Source of the DNA: Opisthorchis felineus
Taxonomy: Eukaryota; Platyhelminthes; Trematoda; Opisthorchiida; Opisthorchiidae
Assembly: GCA_004794785.1 (NCBI GenBank)
Contig: SJOL01007044.1
Coordinates: forward strand, 394,638-458,637
Length of the DNA: 64,000 nucleotides
Direction: 5' to 3'
Shown here: positions 47,547 through 60,100 of the stretch, piece after piece
Layout of the letters: each line of letters begins with the position of its first letter
Numbering within the stretch: position 1 is the stretch's first letter
The notes under the pieces: model-generated
What the model saw: the letters and a program-made list of their open reading frames with translations, nothing else
What the model was told of the DNA's origin: nothing
Database searches by the model: none
Made by a program: the position numbers and the translations under genes

Positions 47547-47767
47547 ATGGCCCTTTCATAAGCCTTAGTATTGAATTACGAACAGAATTAGTATCACTTC
47601 GACAGGCATTGTACTCATCGACCACTCAAGGGCGCACTTGGATACTGTTCATCAGAGCTTTCACCAAATGGATTGCAAACCAGTTCAGTCGTGTAAGAAA
47701 CCCTGTCCCCATTCGGACTCTAAGAGGTCAACGTCTGCGCTCTATTCCTCCTAACCAGTTGAAATGA
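47547..47767 (+). CDS. Unidentified terminal exon candidate (72 residues to stop)
   Basis: A very strong acceptor (AAATTCTCCTTCCTTCAG, ending 47546) opens a frame of 72 codons ending at TGA 47765-47767, entered with two bases of a split codon. The peptide starts GPFISLSIELRTELVSLRQA and is basic afterwards (WILFIRAFTKWI, RTLRGQRLRSIPP). It has no ATG, which is expected for a last exon. No poly(A) signal lies within the next 200 bases. No family recognised; a retroelement origin is possible. Confidence 0.35.
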
Positions 47768-48069
47768 CTACACTTGCCAACAATTTCAGCTTTATTATGC
47801 CACACCTGACTTTCTCGGCCAGTACACCTTAAAGCTGAACACTGTGCCTCTCCGGGCACAATCATCACCCACAACACCAGTCGACTTAAAGTTGCAGACC
47901 ACTTTGAAAGCAAATACAATCAATTTGCTGACTCGTTTCCATTCTCAGAACCTAAAGCAAAAGAACTATAGTTAATTGTTACATGATCATTATTTCAAAG
48001 TTTAGCCAAAATGTAAGTGGCCTTTGAGGGAGAAATACTGTGACGCCTTGAAATATATGAAATATATAT

Positions 48070-48114
<45 letters not shown>

Positions 48115-48830
48115 TACTACCTAGACAAGATGAAGGTGCAGTTTTGATGGACGTGACTGGCTAAACTTACAAGATGAATAGACTCCTGTATGATGGGTCT
48201 AACTTTAGGATGGTGGCCAAGAAGGATAAAATGTGAGCCATTGAAAAAGCGGATTCGAACATCTTACATTTACAACAAGCAGGGAGCATTCACATTAATG
48301 CTTATGGGCGAATTAGGCTGAACGGTGCAACAGTAATTCAGGCCTATTCTTGAAAAGTGCGGTCCTTCACATATCACTTTGACCAAACGGCATACCAACA
48401 TGCTAAAGTCATTTAGATGAGAAGTACGAACACGTAGTTTTGAAAATCCATTTTGGTTCTATAACATGCCTAGCGAACCATCAGATATTCTTCCTTGATG
48501 CTATGTCATTATTTACTGAATTGTCGCTCACTGAGGCAATAGAATGTGCTTGTGACTTGGTAAAGTGTAGCGGTAAATGTACTAGCATCCCTTCTATATA
48601 TTTAAAGGAAATATTACTACCTAGCACCGGTATCGCAGAGTTCACTTTTAGCACTAAATATTACCGGTAAAGATATGGAGTTTCTATGTAGTTTGTTTGG
48701 GCGAATCAATTTTTGTTGGATTTACTTGTGAATAAACTTAAAAATCAACAAGTAAGGATGTTTTCCGGCCAGTTCGCATTGTTCCTAGCATAGGAGTGAC
48801 ACGAACAGCCTAACTGACTTGTTTGTTCAG
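47768..48830. repeat. No gene; TA microsatellite inside (48074-48112)
   Basis: About 39 bases of TA dinucleotides at 48074-48112, with further AT-rich flanks from 48052. The frame 48440-48670 is unrecognised. Confidence 0.7.
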
Positions 48831-49094
48831 TTCAACATATTTCAAGAAAATAGAAAGTTTACTCTTGAAACTGGAAATCAGTACTAAATATTCTTGGAAA
48901 TGGTTGATAGCACAACACAAAGAAGAGCTCAGGGAAGTTCAGGGTTGTTTGGTCTACTGGCTTCGATGTTTTCCCAGGAAAAAAAGAAACCTAATTGGGT
49001 GCTGGAGTGAGGAATCAGTAAAGATGTGTTCTCCCAGTCATATACGGTGGGTAATAAAATTTTTAGAACACATTTTTGGAAGCAATTACCTTGA
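48831..49094 (+). CDS. Unidentified exon candidate (88 codons)
   Basis: 264 bases between a good acceptor (GACTTGTTTGTTCAG, ending 48830) and a perfect donor GTGAGT (49095-49100), symmetrical phase. The peptide begins STYFKKIESLLLKLEISTKY, has a basic stretch (RCFPRKKRN) and ends near WVIKFLEHIFGSNYL. Protein-like and mostly helical; no family recognised. Both splice sites are strong, but one such match is expected by chance in this much sequence. Confidence 0.3.
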
Positions 49095-52019
49095 GTGAGT
49101 CCAACTCAGACCCGCTAATTTTGTTAAAGAGAGAGCTGAGTAAGATAAAGCTGAAAAACCATGCGTATATGACTACGTTATCCAGAGGCTAGTCGACTGG
49201 GGCCAGGTCATTGTAACGACACAACCTATTTACCTGCTAGTTTATGCTTTATTTTCACTTCCAGACCTAACACCGAGAAAAATGAAATGCCACACTCTAC
49301 CACTAACATTTTTTGTAAATTATTCGTGTCCTCGGAGGCAAATTGTCTCTCGAAAATGTTAAATAAACACAGTNAGTCTTGGTAGTTTAGTTGCTAAGGT
49401 TTCGCTATCACTCATAGTTATTTCATCGGTGCCTTACGTTTTAGTGTAGCCGTGCCTAAGTGGGCGGTTGTTTGGAGGTGTTGCACTTGTGCTTATATAT
49501 TTGTTGAGTGTGTAGTGGTCTCCAGTTGTGATTGGTCTTTTGGATGTTTGGTTTCACCGGTTGGCTCGTTAGTTCATGCCTTGATCTGATGCGGTTCTGG
49601 CGACCTTCGACGGTAACCTCTTTGACTCGTGGTTCAGCGAAGTAGCACACCTCACGAAATTCTTCTTCACTTGTCTCATATAAAATAAAACCTAATGTAT
49701 GTAGATTTGGTTATTTGGTTTTTGACCAAAGCCTTCTCTCTACTCGACGGCAGCAGGACTTTTTGACACAATCGCGTTATTATTTGGACTAACTGTGTGA
49801 AAAGAACAGCAATCTTGAACGTCATGTCCGCGTCGCTGGACATTCAATATACGGTATCGAACAGTGCAGATCTTCATGTTAAGAAATGAGTGAAGGAAGG
49901 TACATCTGTTATTTGACGTTTCCGTGTCCAAAGGTTACATTTGTTCAAGGTGGTTAACCGATGAAATAATAGAGCTTCAAATAAGAAAACGACGTTTCCT
50001 GATGGAACCGTTGTCATTCGTGGAAACACACTCGTTTGAAAAATGTCAACGAGTTTTCCACAACATTATGTTTTTTTTTAAAAATCATCATTTCGGTTGC
50101 TTGTTTTCCACTACTGATTGACTTTAGGTCGGCCAAGGTTACCAAGTGAGGGCTGTGTGGCCAACATTTTTGAGTGACAGAACGGGAAATGGATCTGCTT
50201 GCACTATATGATCCTTCAGTTAACTTGACGATTTCATACGTCCATCCGAAACGAACCATGTGGCTGACACGTGTTCTTCACCATTTCGTTTGACTTACTG
50301 CCACGTTTGATTGGGAGAAAATGCGCGGTACACGTACGTAGAGTCCTACCTAGACAGTTCTCACCTACAGTTATTCACGGCCTCCTTTGATTGTCCGCCA
50401 CACCCAGTTTGTCGGCCAAGAGTGCAATCTTGATGGTACCACGGGTATCACATCATTGTCATCATCAGTGCCATCACCACTGACAGCAACAGACCATCAC
50501 CACATACTAAAACTTAACTACCGTAACAATGGAGAAGGCTGGAAGACGTCAGCGGTCACTTGTTTTTGACCATCAGTACCGCTGTATGCAGCAAATAACA
50601 CCACGCAGCTGATACCACCACACATAAGGGCACTTGTATCTTTTATGTTCGTTGCTTTGTATGACTGTGGTGCTAGCAAGGCGCCCAAACCTAACCAATA
50701 TCTTCGGCTAAAAACCGCAAGACAGCGGTGGTAGGTAAGGTACCGCTCTGATAGCCAAAATTAGGGAAAAATTGGCGAAACTCTTCCGCTCGCAAGCATG
50801 GAGGCCAGAACTACGTTTGTCAAACCTCTAACAGTTGAGCAACTTGTTAGGAGAGGCTCAGTGGATGTCTGAGGTTTTCAAACCGTCCCACCTCGATGAG
50901 GTTCAGTCTCTTCATGACAGCAGGCACCAAAACTAAAATTTACCACCGAAAATCTTAGAAAAGATGCATGGAGCTAGACTAGAGCCACTCTTATACCCTC
51001 TCCTCAGGTTCAAAGTCATTTTGGTGACCGGAAAGCGTTCCCTCTGTCAGACAATTTGTTAGAAATTATGTAGTTGACCCATACACACACGTGACATATA
51101 TATCCTTGTTTTAACTTCCTTAATCTCTACTGTGCGTATCACGTGTGAAGTATTCAGACCAATATTTTCAGTGGTTTTGCGCTCTTGAAACTGTATGTAA
51201 TGTGTAGGTACACCACCTGATTTGCTCACGAGGTCAGTTTCATGAAAAAACGCGGTTTAAAGAACCACATTCACGGCAGTCCTTCAGTAGCATACAATGT
51301 CTAATTGCTCATGCCTGAAGAGCACTACTGTAGAAACTTGTCTCTATTGTTTACTTTTATTAAGCGCGTTTAATCGAATAACGACAAGTCAAGAGGCACA
51401 TAAGCTGCGTGTAATGAGTTTAAAAGGCTTTCAACTTAACGTATTGGCAGTGTTTCGCTCAGCAGTCAGACAGTTCTTGAGTTGGTTTTAGATGGATCAA
51501 ATTTGTCTCAAAAGCGCAGAAACATTTTTACTTTTACCTTAATGCGCTATATCTGTCTTTGCGTTAGTGTCAAGCAAGCAAAACAATGCAGTTTTACCTG
51601 CCAGTGGATCTGTAATCCAACGTGTAACCATTGGCAAGTTAATTGAGCGTTACATTTGGATGCTTGATGCTTGATCATCCATGAGGTCTGCGTTTATAAA
51701 CACAAAGTATGAGAAAAACTTTGACTAGTTCGTCGTACAATCGAAACTCCCGTAGTTTTAACTCTAAACTTTATTGCCTAATGAACAGTACACAATGGAA
51801 CCAAGTGTCAAATATGGGAGGCGCCGCGTAGAAGAAAACCCGGGAAACCGATGTATTTTTCGACCTCTGACTGTAGATCGGACGCGATTGTTTATTCACT
51901 CTGTGGGAGTCAAGACAAGCAAGTGCAGATAAAACAGCACGTTGGAAAGATTTTTTTCAAATGATTCCATGTTATCTACCTCTATCGCTCATGTGATGAA
52001 ACACAACAACACGAAACGC
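49095..52019. other. No supported gene; possible SINE traces
   Basis: An A-box-like GGCTCAGTGGATGTC (near 50857) followed by GGTTTTCAAACC may be a SINE head. Single n at 49374. Frames are short and unrecognised. Confidence 0.35.
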
Positions 52020-52115
52020 AATGTCGTCGTGGAACCTGGAATCGCTAAAATGTACTAGGCTTCACCACACATATTTGATGGGATTCGAGCCCCGGAGGGC
52101 ACGTGCATTTCTTGA
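52020..52115 (+). repeat. tRNA-derived SINE remnant with decayed hammerhead position
   Basis: B box GGATTCGAGCC (52081-52091). Downstream GAGGGCACGTGCATTTCTTG aligns with the copy at 63.9 kb, where TGCACTGCTGATGAG follows the head; here the ribozyme start has mutated to TTCTTGATTG. Confidence 0.45.
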
Positions 52116-53389
52116 TTGTTCTTAAACTTAGACATGATTTACTTATGGCCTTTATTTGGCTAGTTTTACTGGAAGATCTAACGGATCACCATTTGTGCAG
52201 CTAGCATACTAGCCTGGGTGGTGCTTATCTATTCAGCTCGTCAAACTCCGTGAAAAATCGTAAGATATTGTCTTCAACCACAGAGATATGTAATGACAGA
52301 CACACATTGGGTAAGCATCAACAGAGTCTCTGCCCTTACCACTAATTTCCAAGTTGTAGCCTCTTTAAGGACCATTAAGCACAAAAGGATTCCAAGGCGA
52401 CCAAACAAACTTTGGGGAAAGATTGTGTGTTACTTGACCGAGAAAGTACATTATCCACATCAGCTGCCGTACTTCACAACGCAAGACTCTTCGTTACTGT
52501 GACCTTTGAATGCTTGTCAATTAAATCTGATGATAACATTCAGTGTTATTTATCAGGCATTTTCTACAATTCAGCTGTCATAAGTTGACACTGGAGGTAA
52601 AGAAAACTAGGAAACACCCTCCAAAATTTTCGCCGGGAAACATTCTACTCTGCATTTCTTCCTCCCGTTTCTGTCTGTGTTTATTCACTAATTGGTTTTC
52701 TCACAGTGGCCGAAGATAGTTATGGTCAACTGAGATTCGACTGATGAAACGTTATTCATCGTTTGTGGACTTTTTGTGTAGTTTGGAGTTCCGAGGCTTT
52801 TGTTGGCAGCTAACGAAGCTATCCTCGTCTACAATTAGTCTTCTCAGTTGTGCACACCTCATATAAATGAAAGTTTGCCTATGCCATCATATCATTTGTA
52901 ATCCAGCGGTTAGTAGCTATGTGGCCTCGAAGCAGACACGACAACTTGGTGCCAAATCCAGCCAAGGTCTTCCTAAGGGGACGCATTAGTTTGCACCCAG
53001 ACGCATTGTTGCTTACAGACTGCGACTTTAGAGGAATTTACCACATGGAGAAAAATAAATTGATGACAGTGACAGTATAATACTCCTTGATTCCCGGTAC
53101 CTATGTTTAGTTGAGAAATTTTCGGAGAGATCTTGAAGAATGCACAGCTTGAGAAGTTGTACAGCGCACCGGAAATGTGTCACATAAAGTTGAATTTGGC
53201 ACGCACTATTGTTTATTGTGCCCTGGTGAATATAGCAGTCATAACTCGTATTGTTTCATTTACCTTTATTACTTAATGTCGCTAATTTTTTTCTGATGCG
53301 GTGTCTTATTTCTGTACCTAGAATTGTCTCAATGAAAACTGTTCTTCTGATACTCCTTCACCTATGTGTTTCTGCCTAATCTGATATGA
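52116..53389. other. No supported gene
   Basis: A weak SINE-like stretch at 52905-52960. The frame 52293-52502 is unrecognised. Confidence 0.4.
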
Positions 53390-55905
53390 TCACCCCGATG
53401 ATCATATATGATCATGACATGGGACAGAGCTGGAGATACAGCCAAGCATTAGAAACAGTGGTATAAACAGATAGTTCGGGAAACTGAGCAGCTACGGATT
53501 GAATGCAACAGCTCTGATGCACGACAGCCACTGGCTGCATAATTGAGCCATGTCTGCCAGTGGTGATTTCAGACCTGGGGTTTTTAACCAGGGACGCGGA
53601 AGATGTCTACCCGAAGGACTTTACTGGATGGTGTTTTCATAGTTCGCTGCCAGGCCATACACTGTCCACCTCCTGTCGCTTGCGCTCAGCACAGGGAGAA
53701 AAGAGCTCTGTGAGGTAAACGATCCTCTGGCATGCGGAGCGCATACCTATGAGCCATCAGCAGCTCATCCATCGCTGGGGATCTACCATTTTTAATGTAC
53801 TCACTAGACTCGACCAATGCTTTGGGGACATCGATGGTCAAACACTGCCAGTGTCCGTATATCCTGTGCACGTAGAAGTAACGTTGCTGATCCATAAGAC
53901 AGTATACACTGTACCACCACAATGTATACTCTTTCCCTCACAGAAGAACTCACGTCACACTGGTGCCATAGGCGTCGGATTTTGGCAAAAGCCGCCTTCC
54001 CGATTCTAGCAGTCAGTCATCTCATTGCAGTCCATCGGAACTTTTAAAACTGCGCAGGTAAACAAAGTTATCTACCACGCCTACTGGCTGATCTGCAAGC
54101 TCAAGGTTTGGGTTGGATCCCACCCACTATTGGAGCAAAAATGTACAGTTTGCAGGTGTGAAAAGCATACCAAACAGTGTGACAGAATTACATAGGTTAT
54201 ATGGATAGTTCTCAACGTTGAAGCGTCTGAAGCAAACAGAGTAATAGCGTCAATGTACTCACTGTCTTTGAGCGTATGCCCCGGGGGAACTTCGACTCCG
54301 AGGTTTCAGAGGCAGGCAGAAAGGTTTCAAGCAGCATATTAATAACAAAGTTGAATAGAAAGGGTCTTACGCCAGTGGACGCGGAAAACTCAGGCGGAAG
54401 CTTGTTGTATACTTTCAAACGCTCACTGGAGTTCGCATAAAGTGCCCCTATAAGGAATACGAATTTAGAAGGCATATCTTTGATCCCAAAACACCTCCAT
54501 AGTTTCTCACAACGGACGGAGTCCAAAGCAGCCTTCAGATCAAGAAAAACTACCGTCATGGGACACCTGAAAGAATAACAGTTTTGAAGAACTTGTCTCA
54601 AGATGAAGATGTGGTTAGTGCATCCTCAGCTACGGTGTAACCTAGCATAATTCTCATAAGTTTGTTTCCCCATAATCGACTGACCCACGTAAAATAGTCC
54701 CAGAGATCACCTTGGGCCAACCGGATCATCCGGACCGGGTGTATTGTCGCGTCGGTGGAATGAAATCTCTCACTGGATTTACGCTGTTGACGGTGGGCTG
54801 ATGTCGACATTCTACTCAGACTCAGTGGGTTCTTCCAGGGCTTACTTTGAAGGCAGTCAGCGGGAGTGCTCTTTAGTGTTCATCCCATGGCTGAAGACGA
54901 CGATTTTGCGAACGAATTTCACTTCCGTCATGTTTGCAGATTGTTTAGCTGACACCTGTCTTCTTTTGGCAGGTTGATCAAATCAACTGAAATAAAGTGC
55001 GGTTGCTGCCTGCAACAAAAGCCTTCTCCTCTTCGCGATCCACCAGCTTCCTCTGTCATATTTCAAGCTCACGATTATCCAGGGTCTTAGACATCTGCGC
55101 GCTATCATAGTCGCTAGTTGATGGTATGGCCCTTTCGGGAGCAATATAATCCGCTGATCACGACGATATTGAGTGTTCATTAAGTATGGTCGGGTGGCGT
55201 GGAGAGTTCCAGAAGTTGAAACCACAGCTTATTTAACTTGCCTCCACTCAACCTCCAACCAGTCTTCCTCGTCAGCATGAGCGTGTGTTTCCAGTAGCTT
55301 TCCAGCTAAATGATTTCGATACTGTTAGGTTATTGAAACTTGTCGAAGCTGATGAATGGAGTGTGTGTGCTTCGGCCTGCTTAATGTAAACAGAAAGCGA
55401 AGTGATAAACGAGCTCATACAATGGGGTGGCCCGAATCAGTTTGTGTGCTCCAGAAGTAACAACAGTTTTTATTCTAGGCTCTCCGTGAGTAACCGATAG
55501 CCACGTGATCCAAATGGGTCCATGACTGGCTTGCGGTTGTCGGCTTCCAAGTAAATCGACTGGAAGATTCATACTGGCCTGGATCAGATAATATTTAGCA
55601 CACAGCTGAAGAATTCACTGTCCATTAGCTGTATGCTGAGCATCGACTCTAAACCCACCACCGAACAGTGTTTCTTGCTGGGGTAGTCGTCCAAACTACC
55701 AGGAGGATTTGCTGACCGCAGCAATCGCGAAGGATTTCTATGAACCCCGACTTTTTCAGTTTCAGAACTACAGTCTCTCGGGGAGTATGCTGATACGACA
55801 AATAAATGGTGTGTGCCGCACTGAACTGCATTGATCTTAATTGAACCAGAACAGTGTGCAGCGCAAAGGTGATAGTTTGCTGAGGGGATCCCCCCACTCA
55901 AAACT
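53390..55905 (-). mobile_element. RTE-like LINE, nearly full-length but broken copy
   Basis: Minus strand in order. Endonuclease part: LFVVSAYSPRDCSS and RNPSRLLRSA (55580-55905). Linker: DRGSWWIAKRRRLLLQAA (about 55000-55060). RT: RQVLQNCYSF, motif A VVFLDLKAALDSV, LWRCFGIKDMPSKFV, then STGVRP directly followed by FLFNFVINMLLE (54212-54601). The conserved QGCPLSP between these is deleted, and no YADD block follows. C-terminal part: MRMPED-like RMPEDRLPHRALFS (53686-53800), a GGQ-type block and LADMAQL (53500-53690). The 3' end lies near 53390, by TGATCAT repeats. Family function is target-primed retrotransposition. Stops, frameshifts and the RT deletion make it dead. Confidence 0.8.
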
Positions 55906-57049
55906 TTTATTTCAGTCTACCAGAAAGTCTGCTTTAAACCGTCAGCCAACATTGTCTTCTCGTGTTAGTCTTCATTGCTTTCATCCTTTCACATTTGACT
56001 GGAAGCTTCACCTTGGCATATTTTTGGTATTTACGCGTTGGACAAAGCGCATAAAATGAAAATGCTCACACGCGCAATGGAATCCAAAAATATATTTTGA
56101 TCAGTTCTATCACTGGCAGACATTTAATGTGTCGGAAAAAACGCCATTACTTTATTGTTCTCCAGGAACATAGTTGTGTGTCGAGCAGTGGTTCTTTACC
56201 GTCTTGCTCATCTGCACAGTGCACAAGAGATCCACTGGCTTCCACATCTCAAACTACTATACTGATGAGCTAACAAGGACTAATACGGTTGTCAGAGAGC
56301 CCTCTGTCATAGACGTGCAGTTGGTGTAATGTTTCATTTTGATACAAAGTGGTAGATACTTTGTCGTACGACACACAAGAACTCCGAGTTCATAACTTAA
56401 CATAACAAAAGCACACGTAGTAAGTTGTGTTGAATACCATTTTATGTCCCTTATTTGCAACTATTCTAGAACGGAAGTGAGTTGCATACGCTTGTCAATG
56501 TTCCTAATCAATCTGCGTTTGTGATGCTATGTGATCTTGCCATGACGAATGAAGCTAGAGTATGTGGTGGGGATTTACTGGGATCAATCACATAGTAGCC
56601 CTCCGGTGACCAAAACGATGAGAAAATCAAGGAAAAGGGACTGTTTTCAACTTCAGAAGGTTTAACGCGGATGAATTCAAGCCACCCATTCGTAACCACC
56701 GGAACTTAAACGGAACAGAGCACTCCAGGGTGGGAACCACTGCCACAGGGAAAAAAATGAACTGTCTGCAATTTTCGACGAGATGTGTAGTTCAAATTTC
56801 AAATCTAAATGTTTCTAGTAGCCGTGAGTAGAGTAGCCTCTCACGGCTTCTGAGTTGTGATCTGCTTTTGGTTGCGCCAATGCAAAATGATCTACACATC
56901 TCTAGTTTAGGACAACTTGCCTCTATGAGTTGAAGTCTGTAGTTAATATCAGTTTTCTGGATAACGCCTGTTTTTTAGGTATCGGGATTAACTTCATACT
57001 GTTTCACGTCATTTTCAGTTATATGAACAGTAATTTTGTTGTTTTACAG
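55906..57049. other. No supported gene; fossil hammerhead inside
   Basis: Nothing gene-like recognised apart from the decayed ribozyme motif at 56262-56293. Confidence 0.4.
56262..56293 (+). ncRNA. Decayed hammerhead-ribozyme motif
   Basis: Intact CTGATGAG (56262-56269), then CTAACAAGGAC as a poor stem II, TAATACGG where GAAACCGG is expected, and the cleavage triplet GTC (56291-56293). Overall layout equals the 16.6-kb fossil. The GAAA is lost, so it should be inactive. Confidence 0.4.
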
Positions 57050-57108
57050 ATGGAAGGATCAGATAAGTCAGCTAATCCGTGTTATTTTCCTTCTTACATA
57101 AAAGTCAT
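57050..57108 (+). CDS. Micro-exon candidate, 59 bases, unidentified
   Basis: Excellent acceptor (TTTTGTTGTTTTACAG, ending 57049) and perfect donor GTGAGT (57109-57114). Only one of three frames is open: MEGSDKSANPCYFPSYIKV plus two bases. It could be a short internal exon or a first coding exon after a 5' untranslated intron. Confidence 0.25.
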
Positions 57109-60100
57109 GTGAGTCGGGGATAAGTGAGCGAGCGACGGGTGAGGAAGATTCATCCTGTGGGAAATTCGGACATATGTCCGTATAAATCGAGATTCTGTTA
57201 TCTTGAAAGATATTCACCGGAAAGAAACCTAATATGCACTGAGATCTCAAGGTAAACGTCGAACCCTTGATGAAAAAGTTGAGATATTTTCGCTCAATCA
57301 TTTTAACTAATCTAATAAAGTAATCGCAGCCGTTTTTATAAGCACCACCGATAGTTCCGTAACATTATTATGTAGTTCAGTGACATCGGTGGTCAATTTT
57401 GAGTGCGATTGCTGGTAGGATGGAAGGAGACCAACTGTCTTCTCATCAGGGGAGATCAGGAAAGTAAGCCATCTACACAGGGATACTCTCTGTTTGGATT
57501 CGTCTTCGCGGGGACAAGCAGTTGTGTATCAATCTTTGCGGGAGGTATTTTCCAGTACTGCTGGATACCAGTTCTTTCTTTTACCCCTAGCGTGGGTCTT
57601 CTTTTCGGAGAAGCGTTCTCAAGAGCATAATCAGACAGATAATTGGCGTCCAAATCGGTTGACAGAAATTCGATTGTCCTTTTAAAAAATCACTATTATT
57701 GTTGATTATTGATTGATTATTCTTATTATGTTGAGTTGTGACAAGGCGTATCTAACAATACCCAATCACTCATTATAATCTCACTACCTGGAGCATGTAT
57801 TTATGAGTGTAGATCATGGATCAGCTACGACAAGTAAAAAAGTAAACGAGGGAACCGGATTGGTACGAGATCATTCACAGCATAACTGTGGCTATGAGCA
57901 CAATTTATCGGTATTTCGCTTCCATCGGGCAACTTCAAAAGCGTTTTTCTAGAGTATGCTGGTTTTTCGTTTTCCACAACCCTTATTTAACTAAGTGAGT
58001 AATTTTATAAGTGGTGTGCTATTCTAACACAAAGTAAACAAGCCAGGTGCACTTACGGTATTAAGAGTCAGTAATTTTCCCTCAAGCTGTCCATTTGACT
58101 GAGGTCTCCGTCTCATACTTCGACAACGAATAACTTCGCTTCCATGGACTACCATAAAATATATGTGTATATCGATGGGGACTAGGCTGTTTTAAAGTAA
58201 TTAGTTCTTTTGGAGGCTAGCACAAATGTTTCCAAGCAGCGTGCATCTTTAAGTTCCGACCCGTTAGTGAGTATTCCTAACCTGAATGCCTTCGTTATAA
58301 ATGAATAGTCGGTACTCTCATTCCTGGTAAATACATTCCTGAGGTACTTTTTATTTCACTAATTTTTCTTAAAGGACAAAAATATCATTGAATCTATTTG
58401 GATTCAGTAATGATGGGAGATTTTAATGAACTCAATCAGAACGCAAAAAGCAACCATCTGTGCACATAGTTTCCGTATTCGCTTGAACTAATAGGCCAGT
58501 TCATTAAAGTTGGCCATGCGCTTGCCAAAAATGGAAAAAAATAAGACGAATAATACTAAGACCCGAGCGCTTCACCGAACACTAAGAATGGAGATTCATG
58601 TGGGATGACCCACAGGCTTCACTGGTTTCTTTCATGTCCCCTGTCTTCTGTTTACTTTTTCGTGCTTCCTCTGCATCAACCTTACCCGTAAGATGCTATC
58701 TATTGTAAAGTGACACTCAGAATTATTGGCTTCTCAATCAAAACCACGTACAAATATTTAAAAGCCACTCAGTTGGATGATCGGCCAGTGAAAGGGCTTA
58801 CCTTTTTGTGAACATCAGAAAATTTAGTTCACCGTAACTGGATGTCTTCCACGTGAACGGACATGTTTTGATTTTTTTAAAGAATAGTTATGTGGACGGA
58901 AGTTTTGTAAACTCGGAAGTTTTTCAATGGTTAACAATGTGTCGGCTTGGCCCGTGCATCTGACATTCGGCTAGAGGGAAGTAGCAAACAACTCGAGCTA
59001 GCCAAACAGATCGCACCAAGCACTGGCCGCATGTAAGAGATTAAGAAATTGCGGTTCTTTGGCTTGCATTCTTTGTCATTTCAAGTACAGCTTAATTCCG
59101 CTTTATGTATCTCACTCCAGTGTGACGTTGAAGGCCATATCACCGGACCATGTCACGGATAATAACCTTCTTTGCAAAAGCTGTTCTTAGTAGAACTGCG
59201 AGGAACTGTGGGACTGAGCACAAATGATCTAAAAGAAGGCAAGAAATATGTGTATTTCGATAGTTAGTTATTATGCGGCGAGGAGTAACATCAAACGTAA
59301 TGTCAACCCAAAGCTTCAGTGTGAATACAGCAGATATTGCAATAATAACACACCAGATAAAGTTCAAACCATCCTGAGGTGTGCACAACTCATTGGATTT
59401 GTAAATGCCTCACACGTATGAGAATATATTTTAGACCGATGTACTGATTTACAGCACTGACGCGAAAGAATACCTGCAAATTTCGTCCCAGAATTAGTAT
59501 CATTTTGTCGTTTCTATATCAAAATAAGCAAGCCGTTTCAAATCAAAACGAATTTTTTCGGTACAGAGACAAATAATATTTTTCACACATTGAAGATAAA
59601 ATGGTGCATAACTGGGAATGACCAGCCACGTGATATGTCCTCTCCACATATCACTTCGTTTTGACAGTCAGTCACTGTGTCGTCTGTTGCGGAGTTAATC
59701 ATTTCGAATACAGGCATTCGATGACGTAATTAAGGCCAAACATTTATGAGTACACAAAAACTACTAACCAGAAATATTTTGCCTAACTTGCTGGGGACTT
59801 CGGATTCTCGTATTCATCTGACGTCATCTTCTACACTGTTATTAACCCGCTTACCGATATATATATATATTNACCGGTTTACTGAAACGTACTGAGACAC
59901 CTTGAAGCATCAAAATTGAATCCGACTGGCTTTAAGGCCATCGAAAGGCGACCATAGTGATTTCAGGCGTGTAATGCGGGCTCTTTAAAACACCAGTTAC
60001 TGAACAAATTTTTCAAAGCGAATAGAGTCGACATTTATCCAACAGATATATCGTTGGGTCTGGCTCAAGTTTTCTGTTTCACCAAAACGGTTTGTGTGTC

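Noticed and set aside
52738..52765. CTGATGAAACGTTATTCATCG, ribozyme-like words
   Set aside because: CTGATGA runs directly into AACG with no room for stem II, so it cannot form a hammerhead.
59140..59388. Minus frame with FIWCVIIAISAVF as possible first membrane segment of a DEG/ENaC channel
   Set aside because: No HG motif before it and no FPAVTICN-type motif after it; hydrophobic stretch alone is not specific.
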